Positions 25,558 through 33,227 of a stretch of DNA of 37,721 nt are shown here, one piece after another. Source of the DNA: an uncultured Eubacteriales bacterium (GTDB lineage: Bacteria > Bacillota > Clostridia > Saccharofermentanales > Saccharofermentanaceae); assembly GCA_900317035.1 (NCBI GenBank), contig ONFC01000003.1, positions 1 to 37,721 of the forward strand, in the 5' to 3' direction. Numbering within the stretch: position 1 is the stretch's first letter; the number at the start of each line of letters is the position of its first letter. The notes under the pieces are model-generated. The model was not told where the DNA came from, did not search any database, and saw only the letters and a program-made list of their open reading frames with translations. The translations under genes and the position numbers were made by a program.

Positions 25558-26472
25558 TTAGTTGAGTTCATTGATATAATCGCATGCACGGATCGCCGCA
25601 TATGCACCGTCGGAGCATGCTGTCGTTACCTGACGGAGCGTCTTGCTGCAGCAGTCTCCTGCGACGAAGAGACCCGGGGTCTTCGTATTCACGATATTCT
25701 CCGGAACGAAGTATCCTCTGCTGTCCAGATCCGCATATCCGGCAAAAGCACTGTTATCCGGAATCAGTCCTACCGCAAGGAAGACACCGTCACACTTCGC
25801 GGTCTTCTGCTCACCGTTTTCTTCGTAGATCACACCTGTAAGGGTTCCATCTTCGGAAGTCTCATATGCGAGGACCTTCGTGCTGACATGCGCTTCGACC
25901 TTCTCACTCGGAAGTACCTGATCCTGCAGCTTCTTATCCGCAGTAAAAATCGGCATATCCTGAAGGATGATGAGCTTGCTGACGATACCGACGAGCATCG
26001 CGGACTCGACGAATGCGGAGTTACCGCCGCCGACCATGACGACTGTCTTGTCTCTGTAGAATTCTCCGTCACAGACAGCACAGAAGCTGATAGAAGATCC
26101 GATCAGATTCTCCTCACCGGGAAGTCCCAGTGTTCTATGTGTGGTACCTGTCGCGAGGATAACTGTCTTTCCTTCAAATGTATTGCCGTCTTCCGTGAAT
26201 ACCGAGAATCCTTCGGATGTCTTCTCCACACCGGTAACATTTTCCATCGCGACTTCAGCGCCCTGGCCCATAGCCTGTTCGAGGAGCTTGTCGCCGAACT
26301 CATCGCCGCTGATGGACTCAAAGCCCGGGATGTTCTCGACCTTCGGGGAATTGACGATCTGTCCGCCGAATACCGACTTCTCGATCACCAGTACTGTCTT
26401 AAGATTTCTTCTTCCGTAAATAGCGGCGGTGAGACCCGCAGGTCCCCCGCCGACTATGATGATATCGTACAT
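25558..26472 (-). CDS. trxB: thioredoxin-disulfide reductase
   Basis: A 304-residue flavoprotein with the bacterial TrxB layout: FAD-binding IIIVGGGPAGLTAA (4-17), the redox pair CAVC (Cys 131, Cys 134), an NADPH-binding GGGNSAFVE segment near 149, and the C-terminal FAD motif GLFVAGDCCSKTLRQ. In place of the usual GDVR/GDCR the motif reads GDCCSKTLRQ. It reduces a thioredoxin-like partner with NADPH. The start is the ATG with GGAG eight bases upstream, four bases after the nrdD stop. That tight coupling makes the redoxin domain fused to NrdD its likely partner. Confidence 0.93.
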   Translation of the reverse strand: MYDIIIVGGGPAGLTAAIYGRRNLKTVLVIEKSVFGGQIVNSPKVENIPGFESISGDEFGDKLLEQAMGQGAEVAMENVTGVEKTSEGFSVFTEDGNTFEGKTVILATGTTHRTLGLPGEENLIGSSISFCAVCDGEFYRDKTVVMVGGGNSAFVESAMLVGIVSKLIILQDMPIFTADKKLQDQVLPSEKVEAHVSTKVLAYETSEDGTLTGVIYEENGEQKTAKCDGVFLAVGLIPDNSAFAGYADLDSRGYFVPENIVNTKTPGLFVAGDCCSKTLRQVTTACSDGAYAAIRACDYINELN

Positions 26473-26476
26473 TCTC

Positions 26477-28918
26477 TTATACTCCTGCAGAAACGTTGTC
26501 TGTAGCGTGTGCCTTGAGCCACTCGGATGCCGCGTTATCTCCGACGTATCTTGTTCCGTCCGGATCAATGATGGTCGGTGTCTGCTGGATATTCAGCTCT
26601 CTGGCGATGTCCATGTTCTGTGAGCAGTTTACAACTTCGAACTCTACCTTGGAGAGCTTGAACTTCTGCTCTGCGCCTTTGCACTTCGGGCAGTGATCTT
26701 TGACATACATGACCGGAAGACCGGAAGCACTCTCTGTCTTTGCTTCTACGACGTTCAGCGGCTCATTGATCGCGCCGACTGCCTCAAGTGTCGCATCAGA
26801 TGCGCAGCATCCGCCCATTACATGGATCGGGCCATTATGTGTGAGGTGGCTGTTACCGATGTTGTATTCTTTTCTGTCGTTATACTCCTGGGCCTTACCA
26901 TCGTTCCAGTTCTGGATCGGACGGTAGTAACCGGTAATACGGCTGTATACTTCTGTCTTCTCTCCGCAGTCCGGGCAGACATATACTTCACCGGTGATGT
27001 ATCCGTGGTTCTTGCATACGGAATATGTCGGAGACATCGTGTAGTACGGAAGTCTGTAGTTCTCTGCGATCTTTCTGACCAGAGTAGCAGCTGCTTTCCA
27101 GTCCGGAAGCTTCTCGCCGAGGAATGCGTGGAATACGGTTCCGGATGTGTAGAGTGTCTGCAGGTTGTCCTGAACATCCAAAGCGGTGAAGATATCCTCC
27201 GTATATCCTACCGGAAGGTGGGAAGAGTTGGTGTAGTAAGGTGTGCCGTTCTCATTTGCGGTAATGATATCCGGGAACTGCTCCTTATCGTGCTTAGCAA
27301 ATCTGTATGTTGTAGACTCAGCCGGTGTAGCCTCAAGGTTATAGAGGTCTCCGTACTTCTCCTGATAGTCGGAGAGCTTCTCTCTCATGTGGTTGAGAAC
27401 CTTCGCTGCGAATTCCTGTGTCTCCTTATGTGTCAGGTCTCTATGCAGCCACTTCGCATTCAGGCCGACTTCGTTCATACCGATCAGGCCGATCGTGGAG
27501 AAGTGGTTGTCGAATGTGCCGAGGTATCTCTTCGTGTACGGATAGAGTCCTGTGTCGAGGAGCTTCGTGATAACGGTTCTCTTTGTCTTCAGGGATCTAG
27601 CGGCGATATCCATCAGGCGGTCAAGTCTTGTGAAGAAATCAGCCTCGTCTGCTGCCAGGTATGCGATACGCGGCAGGTTGATGGTTACAACACCGACAGA
27701 ACCTGTCGATTCACCGGATCCGAAGAATCCGCCGGACTTTTTTCTGAGCTCACGAAGGTCGAGTCTTAAGCGGCAGCACATGGATCTTACATCGCTCGGC
27801 TCCATATCGGAATTGATATAGTTGGAGAAGTAAGGTGTACCGTACTTCGCGGTCATCTCGAACAGGAGCTTGTTGTTCTCGGTCTCGTCCCAGTTAAAGT
27901 CTCTGGTGATGGAGTATGTCGGGATCGGATACTGGAATCCGCGTCCGTTCGCATCGCCCTCGATCATGATGTCGATGAAGGCCTTATTGACCATATCCAT
28001 TTCCTTCTGGCACTCGCCATAGGTGAAGTCTACCTGCTTGCCGCCGACCCAGCACTTCTCCTCCATCATGTCTCTCGGAACTGTCCAGTCGAGAGTGATG
28101 TTGGTGAACGGAGACTGAGTACCCCATCTGGAAGGTGTGTTTACACCGAAGATGAAGGACTGGATGCACTGCTTTACTTCTTTCTGGGAAAGATTATCGA
28201 TCTTTACGAAAGGAGCCAGGTATGTATCGAAGGAAGAGAATGCCTGTGCGCCTGCCCACTCATTCTGCATGATACCTAAGAAGTTGACCATCTGGTTGCA
28301 GAGTGTGGAGAGGTGGCCTGCCGGAGCGGAAGTGATCTTGCCGACGACGCCGCCGAGACCTTCCTGAATGAGCTGCTTGAGGGACCATCCTGCGCAGTAA
28401 CCTGTCAGCATGGAGAGGTCGTGGATATGGATCTCAGCCTTTCTGTGAGCTTCTGCGATCTCATCGTCGTAGATCTCGGAGAGCCAGTAGTTCGCTGTGA
28501 TCGCACCGGAGTTACTGAGGATCAGTCCGCCTACGCTGTAGGTAACAGTGGAGTTCTCCTTAACACGCCAGTCATTGATCTGCAGATAGTTATCTACGAT
28601 GTCCTTATAGTTCAGCATCGCATTTCTGACGTTACGGACCTTCTCACGGTTCTTTCTGTAAAGGATGTATGCCTTTGCAACATCAGAATAACCTGCTTCG
28701 GACAGGATCTTCTCGACGCTGTCCTGAATATCTTCTACGGAGATCACATCATTTTTGATCTTCGCTTCAAAATCACTGGTAACACGAAGTGCCAGCATGT
28801 CGATCACACTCGGGTGATACTGCTTATTGCATGCTACAAATGCCTTTTCGATAGCTGCGCTGATCTTCGCTACATTAAAATCTACTACTTCTCCGTCTCT
28901 CTTTGATACCCGATACAT
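26477..28918 (-). CDS. nrdD: anaerobic ribonucleoside-triphosphate reductase with fused redoxin domain
   Basis: An 813-residue class III ribonucleotide reductase. Residues 1-95 are an ATP cone, the allosteric regulator. The glycyl-radical barrel follows, with an adjacent cysteine pair at 381-382 (MCCRL) and VVTINLPRIAY. The zinc-site region has Cys 635, His 638, Cys 648 and Cys 651. The radical glycine is Gly 663 (SRITGY). Residues 735-803 are an extra glutaredoxin/NrdH-like domain: VMYVKDHCPKC with Cys 743 and Cys 746, then the cis-proline motif QTPTI. Many NrdDs end shortly after the radical loop and use formate; a fused redoxin with trxB next door points to the redoxin-dependent type. The start follows GGAGGGACGGAG. 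Confidence 0.95.
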   Translation of the reverse strand: MYRVSKRDGEVVDFNVAKISAAIEKAFVACNKQYHPSVIDMLALRVTSDFEAKIKNDVISVEDIQDSVEKILSEAGYSDVAKAYILYRKNREKVRNVRNAMLNYKDIVDNYLQINDWRVKENSTVTYSVGGLILSNSGAITANYWLSEIYDDEIAEAHRKAEIHIHDLSMLTGYCAGWSLKQLIQEGLGGVVGKITSAPAGHLSTLCNQMVNFLGIMQNEWAGAQAFSSFDTYLAPFVKIDNLSQKEVKQCIQSFIFGVNTPSRWGTQSPFTNITLDWTVPRDMMEEKCWVGGKQVDFTYGECQKEMDMVNKAFIDIMIEGDANGRGFQYPIPTYSITRDFNWDETENNKLLFEMTAKYGTPYFSNYINSDMEPSDVRSMCCRLRLDLRELRKKSGGFFGSGESTGSVGVVTINLPRIAYLAADEADFFTRLDRLMDIAARSLKTKRTVITKLLDTGLYPYTKRYLGTFDNHFSTIGLIGMNEVGLNAKWLHRDLTHKETQEFAAKVLNHMREKLSDYQEKYGDLYNLEATPAESTTYRFAKHDKEQFPDIITANENGTPYYTNSSHLPVGYTEDIFTALDVQDNLQTLYTSGTVFHAFLGEKLPDWKAAATLVRKIAENYRLPYYTMSPTYSVCKNHGYITGEVYVCPDCGEKTEVYSRITGYYRPIQNWNDGKAQEYNDRKEYNIGNSHLTHNGPIHVMGGCCASDATLEAVGAINEPLNVVEAKTESASGLPVMYVKDHCPKCKGAEQKFKLSKVEFEVVNCSQNMDIARELNIQQTPTIIDPDGTRYVGDNAASEWLKAHATDNVSAGV

Positions 28919-28998
28919 ATATCTCCGTCCCTCCAAAATCTGATTTGTGGCAATGGCAGTTTTGCCATTCCGCCACCCCCTTAACGGCTGATATATAA

Positions 28999-29026
28999 AT
29001 GCTATCACTACGGGCAAAAAAGTCAA
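28999..29026 (-). promoter_or_regulatory. candidate nrdD promoter
   Basis: On the minus strand, TTGACT (29026-29021), a 16-base spacer, and TAGCAT (29004-28999) carrying a TGa extension. The proximal NrdR-like box overlaps the -35, so a bound repressor would block polymerase. Confidence 0.5.
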
Positions 29027-29036
29027 TATCTTGTGA
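29021..29036 (-). promoter_or_regulatory. NrdR-like box, proximal
   Basis: TCACAAGATATTGACT on the minus strand matches the NrdR palindrome pattern ACACwATATATwGTGT in its core and agrees with the distal box at 13 of 16 positions. It overlaps the -35 of the candidate nrdD promoter. Confidence 0.6.
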
Positions 29037-29052
29037 GTGAGAATTTACCCAA

Positions 29053-29068
29053 ACACAAGATATTGTAT
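29053..29068 (+). promoter_or_regulatory. NrdR-like box, distal
   Basis: ACACAAGATATTGTAT is a good NrdR-type imperfect palindrome. Its centre is 32 bases, about three helical turns, from the centre of the proximal box, the usual spacing for paired NrdR boxes. Confidence 0.65.
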
Positions 29069-29100
29069 ATTACGTTTTCATTACGTATTTGATTTTTTCG

Positions 29101-29790
29101 TCAGACGCCCCTCAAAGCCGCCTCTTTTACACACGGTTTTACGATTTCCAGGAAGGTCTTCATCTGATCTCCGGTACATGCTTCCAATCCGCTGTATTTT
29201 ACCGTCTCTCTGTCCACAAATTCCTGTATAAAGTACCGGTCTGCCCCGGAGATCCATTCTCCGATGCCTCTCATGGACTCCTCATCATGGAACTGTCTGA
29301 CTACCGTGGTGCGGAATTCATACGGAACTTTTCCGGAAAGAAGATACTCCACGCTCTTTTTAACATTTGATAAATCAAACTCCGGAAGACCGATGGTGAT
29401 GCCGTACTTGTCCGGACTGTTCTTTATATCCATCGCAACATAGTCCACAAGGCCGGCCTCCACGATCTCCTTTAAGCGTTCGGGGTGATTGCCGTTCGTG
29501 TCGAGCTTGATCTTAAATCCCATCTCACGGATCTTCGCCATGACTTCCGGAAGATCTTTCCGAAGAAGAGGCTCACCTCCGGTGAAGACCACACCGTCCA
29601 GAAGGCCCTTTCTCTTCCCGAGAAAATCATAAAGACCATTCTCATCCATCTCTTCCGGAGCATTCATATCCAGCAGTTCGGAGTTGTGGCAGAACGGGCA
29701 GCGCATGTCGCATCCTCCCAGAAAGACCGTGCACGCCACAAGTCCCGGGAAGTCCAGAAGTGTCATTTTCATTAAGCCGTGTATCTTCAT
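29101..29790 (-). CDS. nrdG: anaerobic ribonucleotide reductase activating protein (radical SAM)
   Basis: A 229-residue radical SAM protein that installs the glycyl radical on NrdD. The cluster-binding motif is CDMRCPFC (Cys 27, 31, 34), followed by FTGGEPLL. The N-terminus KMTLLDFPGLVACTVFLGGC is typical of the NrdG2-like group, longer than E. coli NrdG. The start at 29790 is preferred over 29808: it has AAGGG eight bases upstream, and the promoter at 29829-29821 would leave only about six leader bases for the upstream ATG. It lies 182 bases before nrdD on the same strand, with the NrdR-like boxes in that gap. Confidence 0.9.
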   Translation of the reverse strand: MKIHGLMKMTLLDFPGLVACTVFLGGCDMRCPFCHNSELLDMNAPEEMDENGLYDFLGKRKGLLDGVVFTGGEPLLRKDLPEVMAKIREMGFKIKLDTNGNHPERLKEIVEAGLVDYVAMDIKNSPDKYGITIGLPEFDLSNVKKSVEYLLSGKVPYEFRTTVVRQFHDEESMRGIGEWISGADRYFIQEFVDRETVKYSGLEACTGDQMKTFLEIVKPCVKEAALRGV

Positions 29791-29820
29791 CTTTGCACCC
29801 TTTTTCATAAATCCGTACCA

Positions 29821-29829
29821 ATTTTATCA
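29821..29829 (-). promoter_or_regulatory. extended -10 promoter for nrdG
   Basis: TGaTAAAAT on the minus strand lies just before the nrdG start region. No strong -35 is seen at 16-18 bases. The divergent promoter for the coiled-coil gene starts about 40 bases away. Confidence 0.5.
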
Positions 29830-29869
29830 TATTTGCCTAAAAACAAGTACCAAAAAGATGCTTTGATTA

Positions 29870-29897
29870 TTGAAATTGCCTGTGAGCCGTGTATAAT
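29870..29897 (+). promoter_or_regulatory. promoter for the coiled-coil gene
   Basis: TTGAAA (29870-29875), a 16-base spacer and a perfect TATAAT (29892-29897), with transcription expected to begin about 40 bases before the ATG at 29945. Confidence 0.65.
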
Positions 29898-29944
29898 AAA
29901 ATATAAAGTTGTTATGAAAATTATAGGAAGTATGGGTGGTTAAC

Positions 29945-31393
29945 ATGGCAGGTTTTTTCGATGCATTAACAGGCAGACAGGACAATAAATTTAATCGTCC
30001 TGCAGTTGAACTTTCCGGTGCAGGTGGAAATCTCAATAATATGGTAGACATGCAGCGCCCGGAGAAGCCTCTGGATCGTAATTATCGTGCAGCTGAACTG
30101 AAGGGCAGTTCTTCCTCGACAGAGTATGCCAGAGAGCGTGCCGCAGCTGCAAAAGCACAGATCGAATATAGAAAAGCAATGGAGGAATCCCGAAAAGCAA
30201 AGGAATCTTCTGCGAAGAGCGAGGCTCCGGAGAAGAAGGCAGCTGCCGGTATTACTCCTATCGAGCCATATCCGGAGCTTCCGCCGCGCGGCCGTTCCGC
30301 TATCAATCAGCAGTCTTCCCGTCCGGGAGTCATCGCCCGCAATACCGATAGACCGGTAGTTGCCTCTTCAAGAGCAGTCGCTCCGTCCTTAAGACCGTCA
30401 GCGCCCTCTGTAAGACCTGCAGCACCGTCTCCAAGAGCCGTAACTCCGGCAGTAAGACCTGCATCTCCGTCCGTAAGACCGACTGCTGTAGTATCTGATC
30501 CGGCTGCTGATTTTGCTGCCGCAGATCCTTCGGCGAGAAGAGCATTTAATAGAAACAAGTCCGCAGCGACCATCGCCGCAGAAAAAGCAGAGCTCGAGCT
30601 GAATCAGGCAAAGGCCCGTGAGAGCAAAGCCATTCAGGAAGCATCCGATGCTCAGGCGAAGGCAGAAGAAGCCAGACAGGCTGTCACGAAGACCAGCGAG
30701 GTCTTAGAGGCCGCTGTAAAGGCAGAGACAGAAGCCGAGACTGCAGCAAAGACCGCGGAAGACGAGTACATCGCAGCTATGGAAGCTGCCAAGGATGCGC
30801 AGGCTGCTGCTAATGAAGCTGAGCAGGTCGCCCGTGCCGCGATGAAGAAAGCAAATGAAGCCGTCCGCTTCGCTTCCCAGAAGAAGACCGAGCAGGATGC
30901 GAAGTTTACAGCCAGAAGAGCCCGTGAAGATGCGAGAAAAGCAGCGGAAGAATCCGAGCAGGAAGCAAAGAATGCTGCACTTCGTGCGGAAGAACTCGTA
31001 AAGAGCACGGAAAAGAAGGCAGAGGAAGCAAAAGAGGCTACTAAGAAAGCCGAAGAACTCTACGAGCAGGCCAATAAGAAAAAGGTCGAGGAAGATGAGC
31101 GCATCGCTGCTGAAAAGGCACAGGAAAGCGCCAAGATCGCAGCCGCCAAGGCAAAAGAACTTGCGGAAGCCGCTGCCAAGAGAGCCGAAGAAGCTCTGGC
31201 TGCTGCAAGAAAAGCCGAAGAAGAAGCGAAGGCTGCTGCAGCTGCTGCGGAAGAAGAAGCAAGAAAACTCGAGGAAATTGCAAAGAACAATGCAAAGTAT
31301 GCTTCTGTTGTTGAGGAAACAGCAGCCGCTGAGATCACTGTAGAAGAAGACGAAGCGGAAGAAGCAGTAGTTGCAAATGTGGGAGAAGCTTAA
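29945..31393 (+). CDS. alanine-rich coiled-coil protein with a proline repeat
   Basis: A 482-residue protein of very biased composition. Residues 1-60 are a distinctive non-repetitive N-terminus (MAGFFDALTGRQ). Basic and acidic helical sequence follows, then a Pro/Ser/Arg-rich segment with seven-residue repeats (145-186). Residues about 205-450 are a long Ala/Glu/Lys/Arg helix, and an acidic tail (TVEEDEAEEAVV) ends it. There is no signal peptide or membrane segment, so it is probably cytoplasmic. The composition resembles TolA or cytoskeletal spacer proteins, but that is a low-complexity similarity and does not show function. The GTG at 29936 is rejected in favour of the ATG. It has its own promoter and terminator. 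Confidence 0.75.
   Translation: MAGFFDALTGRQDNKFNRPAVELSGAGGNLNNMVDMQRPEKPLDRNYRAAELKGSSSSTEYARERAAAAKAQIEYRKAMEESRKAKESSAKSEAPEKKAAAGITPIEPYPELPPRGRSAINQQSSRPGVIARNTDRPVVASSRAVAPSLRPSAPSVRPAAPSPRAVTPAVRPASPSVRPTAVVSDPAADFAAADPSARRAFNRNKSAATIAAEKAELELNQAKARESKAIQEASDAQAKAEEARQAVTKTSEVLEAAVKAETEAETAAKTAEDEYIAAMEAAKDAQAAANEAEQVARAAMKKANEAVRFASQKKTEQDAKFTARRAREDARKAAEESEQEAKNAALRAEELVKSTEKKAEEAKEATKKAEELYEQANKKKVEEDERIAAEKAQESAKIAAAKAKELAEAAAKRAEEALAAARKAEEEAKAAAAAAEEEARKLEEIAKNNAKYASVVEETAAAEITVEEDEAEEAVVANVGEA
30377..30502 (+). repeat. six tandem 21-base units coding a seven-residue Pro-rich repeat
   Basis: Units read VAPSLRP, SAPSVRP, AAPSPRA, VTPAVRP, ASPSVRP and a degenerate TAVVSDP. They encode an extended, positively charged linker between the N-terminal part and the long helix of the coiled-coil protein. 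Confidence 0.75.
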
Positions 31394-31432
31394 GACCGAT
31401 CTTCTGTAGATCGTCTATCAATCGCCATCTTT

Positions 31433-31460
31433 AAGGAGCGCTTGACAAAGCGCTCCTTTT
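31433..31460 (+). terminator. intrinsic terminator after the coiled-coil gene
   Basis: A perfect 11-base-pair stem (AAGGAGCGCTT / AAGCGCTCCTT) with loop GACA is followed by TTTT. The loop and stem contain TTGACA (31442-31447), which could also be the -35 of the thi operon promoter. Confidence 0.85.
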
Positions 31461-31487
31461 CATGTCTACTATTCTACAGACCGTGAA

Positions 31488-31545
31488 ACAGCGTGTCCGG
31501 GGTGTACCACCATCGGTGCAGACTCTGGACGTGCTGTATTTTTTT
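31488..31545 (+). promoter_or_regulatory. attenuator-like leader hairpin before thiS
   Basis: ACAGCGTGTCC (31488-31498) pairs with GGACGTGCTGT (31527-31537), an 11-base-pair stem with two G-U pairs, directly followed by ATTTTTTT. An inner hairpin CACC-ATC-GGTG (31508-31518) is possible. The distal CTGTA (31534-31538) could instead pair with TACAG at 31545-31549 or at 31475-31479, so exclusive folds exist. No TPP (thi-box) consensus is visible. No gene ends on this strand between here and the terminator at 31433-31460, so this hairpin looks regulatory. The ligand or factor is unknown. Confidence 0.55.
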
Positions 31546-31589
31546 ACAGAAAAAACGGCCCACTTTAAAGAAAAAAGGAAGTGATCCTG

Positions 31590-31781
31590 TTGGTAACGAT
31601 TAACGGAGAACAGAAAGACTGCGCCGGAATAACTGTCCTTTCCCTTCTTTCCTCCATGAATCTCGATCCGAAAAGATCCGCCGTCATGATCCGGGGCGAG
31701 ATCGTGCCGAAAGCGGAGTATGACCGGACCTTGTCCGACGGCGATGATATCGATATCGTCGGATTTGTCGGAGGCGGCTGA
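31590..31781 (+). CDS. thiS: thiamine biosynthesis sulfur carrier ThiS
   Basis: A 63-residue ubiquitin-like protein starting VTINGEQ and ending in GFVGGG. The terminal Gly-Gly is adenylated by ThiF and then carries the thiocarboxylate sulfur used by ThiG. The start is a TTG: an in-frame GTG at 31581 lies directly on the ribosome binding site, whereas AAGGAAGTGATCC, almost fully complementary to the 16S rRNA tail, lies at proper spacing before the TTG. It is the first gene of the thiS-F-G-H-tenI operon. The stop is one base before the thiF ATG. Confidence 0.9.
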   Translation: MVTINGEQKDCAGITVLSLLSSMNLDPKRSAVMIRGEIVPKAEYDRTLSDGDDIDIVGFVGGG

Positions 31782-31782
31782 T

Positions 31783-32445
31783 ATGTGCGGACCGAAGAAA
31801 ATGAAAATCACCGAAGCTGAGCTGGAAGAGGCACTGGACAGTAGAAGCGACAAGCCGATCTACCGTATCCTGAAGAAGGCACGGGTCGGTATCGCCGGCC
31901 TGGGCGGACTGGGATCGAACATCGCTTCCGCACTGGTCAGAAACGGCGTCGGTCATCTCGTCATCGCGGACTTCGATGTGGTCGAGCTCTCCAATATCAA
32001 CCGGCAGCTATATACCCTGTCCCATGTCGGTATGGAAAAAGCACCCGCCCTGAAAAAAATCCTCTCCGGGATCAATCCGTTCTGCGAGATCGAAGATCAC
32101 GTCACCCGGGTCACCGAAGAAAACGTACAAGTGCTTTTCGGGCAGTGCGATATCGTGATCGAGGCCTTCGATGTACCGGAGCAGAAAGCAATGCTGGTCA
32201 ATGCGGTCCTTGAGAAGATACCATCTGCCATCGTCATCTCCGGGTCGGGCATGGCAGGATACGGAAACGCCAATGCCATTACGACCAGGATCCTGAACCG
32301 GCATCTGACTATCTGCGGAGACGGCACGACCGATGTCGCGGACGGCGTGGGCCTTACTGCCTCCCGCGTGATCATCTGCGCCGGGCACATGGCATCCCGG
32401 GCCATTGAACTGATACTGAATAAAGAATCAACAACAAAGGAGTAA
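31783..32445 (+). CDS. thiF: ThiF-type adenylyltransferase
   Basis: A 220-residue E1-like enzyme that activates the ThiS C-terminus. The nucleotide loop is GLGGLGS (39-45), followed by IADFDVVELSNINRQ (61-75) with the adenylation Asp and Arg. It is shorter than E. coli ThiF and lacks the four-cysteine zinc site, which fits the short ThiF family found with ThiS in anaerobes. GGAGG inside the thiS end serves as its ribosome binding site. Its position between thiS and thiG supports the assignment over MoeB or other E1-like proteins. Confidence 0.9.
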   Translation: MCGPKKMKITEAELEEALDSRSDKPIYRILKKARVGIAGLGGLGSNIASALVRNGVGHLVIADFDVVELSNINRQLYTLSHVGMEKAPALKKILSGINPFCEIEDHVTRVTEENVQVLFGQCDIVIEAFDVPEQKAMLVNAVLEKIPSAIVISGSGMAGYGNANAITTRILNRHLTICGDGTTDVADGVGLTASRVIICAGHMASRAIELILNKESTTKE

Positions 32446-32451
32446 ATAACT

Positions 32452-33213
32452 ATGAGTGACAAATTGATTATCGGAGGACATGAATTTACATCCCGTTTTA
32501 TCCTGGGGTCCGGAAAATATGACCCTGAACTGATCCGTGCTGCGGTAGAGCATGCAGGAGCGCAGATCATCACGCTGGCGCTCCGCCGCGTCAACAGCTT
32601 CAGCGGAAACATCCTGGAGCATATCCCGGAAGGAGTCACGCTGCTTCCGAATACCTCCGGCGCTAGAAATGCCGAAGAGGCCGTGAAGATCGCCCGTCTG
32701 GCAAGAGAAGCCGGCTGCGGTGAATTCATCAAGATCGAGGTCATCCACGATTCCAAGTATCTTCTGCCGGATAACTACGAGACGGCAAAGGCCTGCGAGA
32801 TGCTGGCAAAGGAAGGCTTCATCCCGATGCCGTACATGTATCCGGATCTGAATGCCGCAAGAGATATGGTCAATGCAGGAGCTGCCGCCATCATGCCGCT
32901 GGCGGCGCCGATCGGCTCGAATCAGGGCCTCGCGACGAAGTCCTTTATCCGCATCCTGATCGAGGAGATCGATCTGCCGATCATCGTGGATGCCGGCATT
33001 GGAAAACCATCCCAGGCCTGCGAGGCAATGGAGATGGGCGCTTCCGCCATCATGGCAAATACCGCGATTGCTACCGCCGGAAATATCGTCGAGATGGCTG
33101 AGGCCTTCCGCCATGCGATCATCGCCGGAAGAACCGCTTATCTGGCCGGTACCGGAAGAGTCCTCGACCGCGCATCCGCTTCTTCCCCGCTGACGGGATT
33201 CCTTCAGGACTAA
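32452..33213 (+). CDS. thiG: thiazole synthase ThiG
   Basis: A 253-residue TIM-barrel enzyme that joins DXP, ThiS thiocarboxylate and dehydroglycine into the thiazole phosphate. Visible family features are FILGSGKY (17-23), the Schiff-base lysine in FIKIEVIHD (Lys 94), [23 protein letters not shown] and the phosphate-binding VDAGIGKPS. Length matches the family (about 255). A GGAG site precedes the ATG, and thiF ends six bases upstream. Confidence 0.97.
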   Translation: MSDKLIIGGHEFTSRFILGSGKYDPELIRAAVEHAGAQIITLALRRVNSFSGNILEHIPEGVTLLPNTSGARNAEEAVKIARLAREAGCGEFIKIEVIHDSKYLLPDNYETAKACEMLAKEGFIPMPYMYPDLNAARDMVNAGAAAIMPLAAPIGSNQGLATKSFIRILIEEIDLPIIVDAGIGKPSQACEAMEMGASAIMANTAIATAGNIVEMAEAFRHAIIAGRTAYLAGTGRVLDRASASSPLTGFLQD

Positions 33214-33227
33214 AGGAGGGATCGAAG

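Noticed and set aside
26693-27769. A 358-codon open frame on the plus strand inside nrdD
   Set aside because: Antisense shadow of a strongly conserved enzyme; composition looks non-coding.
31394-31589. TPP riboswitch before the thiamine operon
   Set aside because: The conserved thi-box blocks are not present on the plus strand in this gap.
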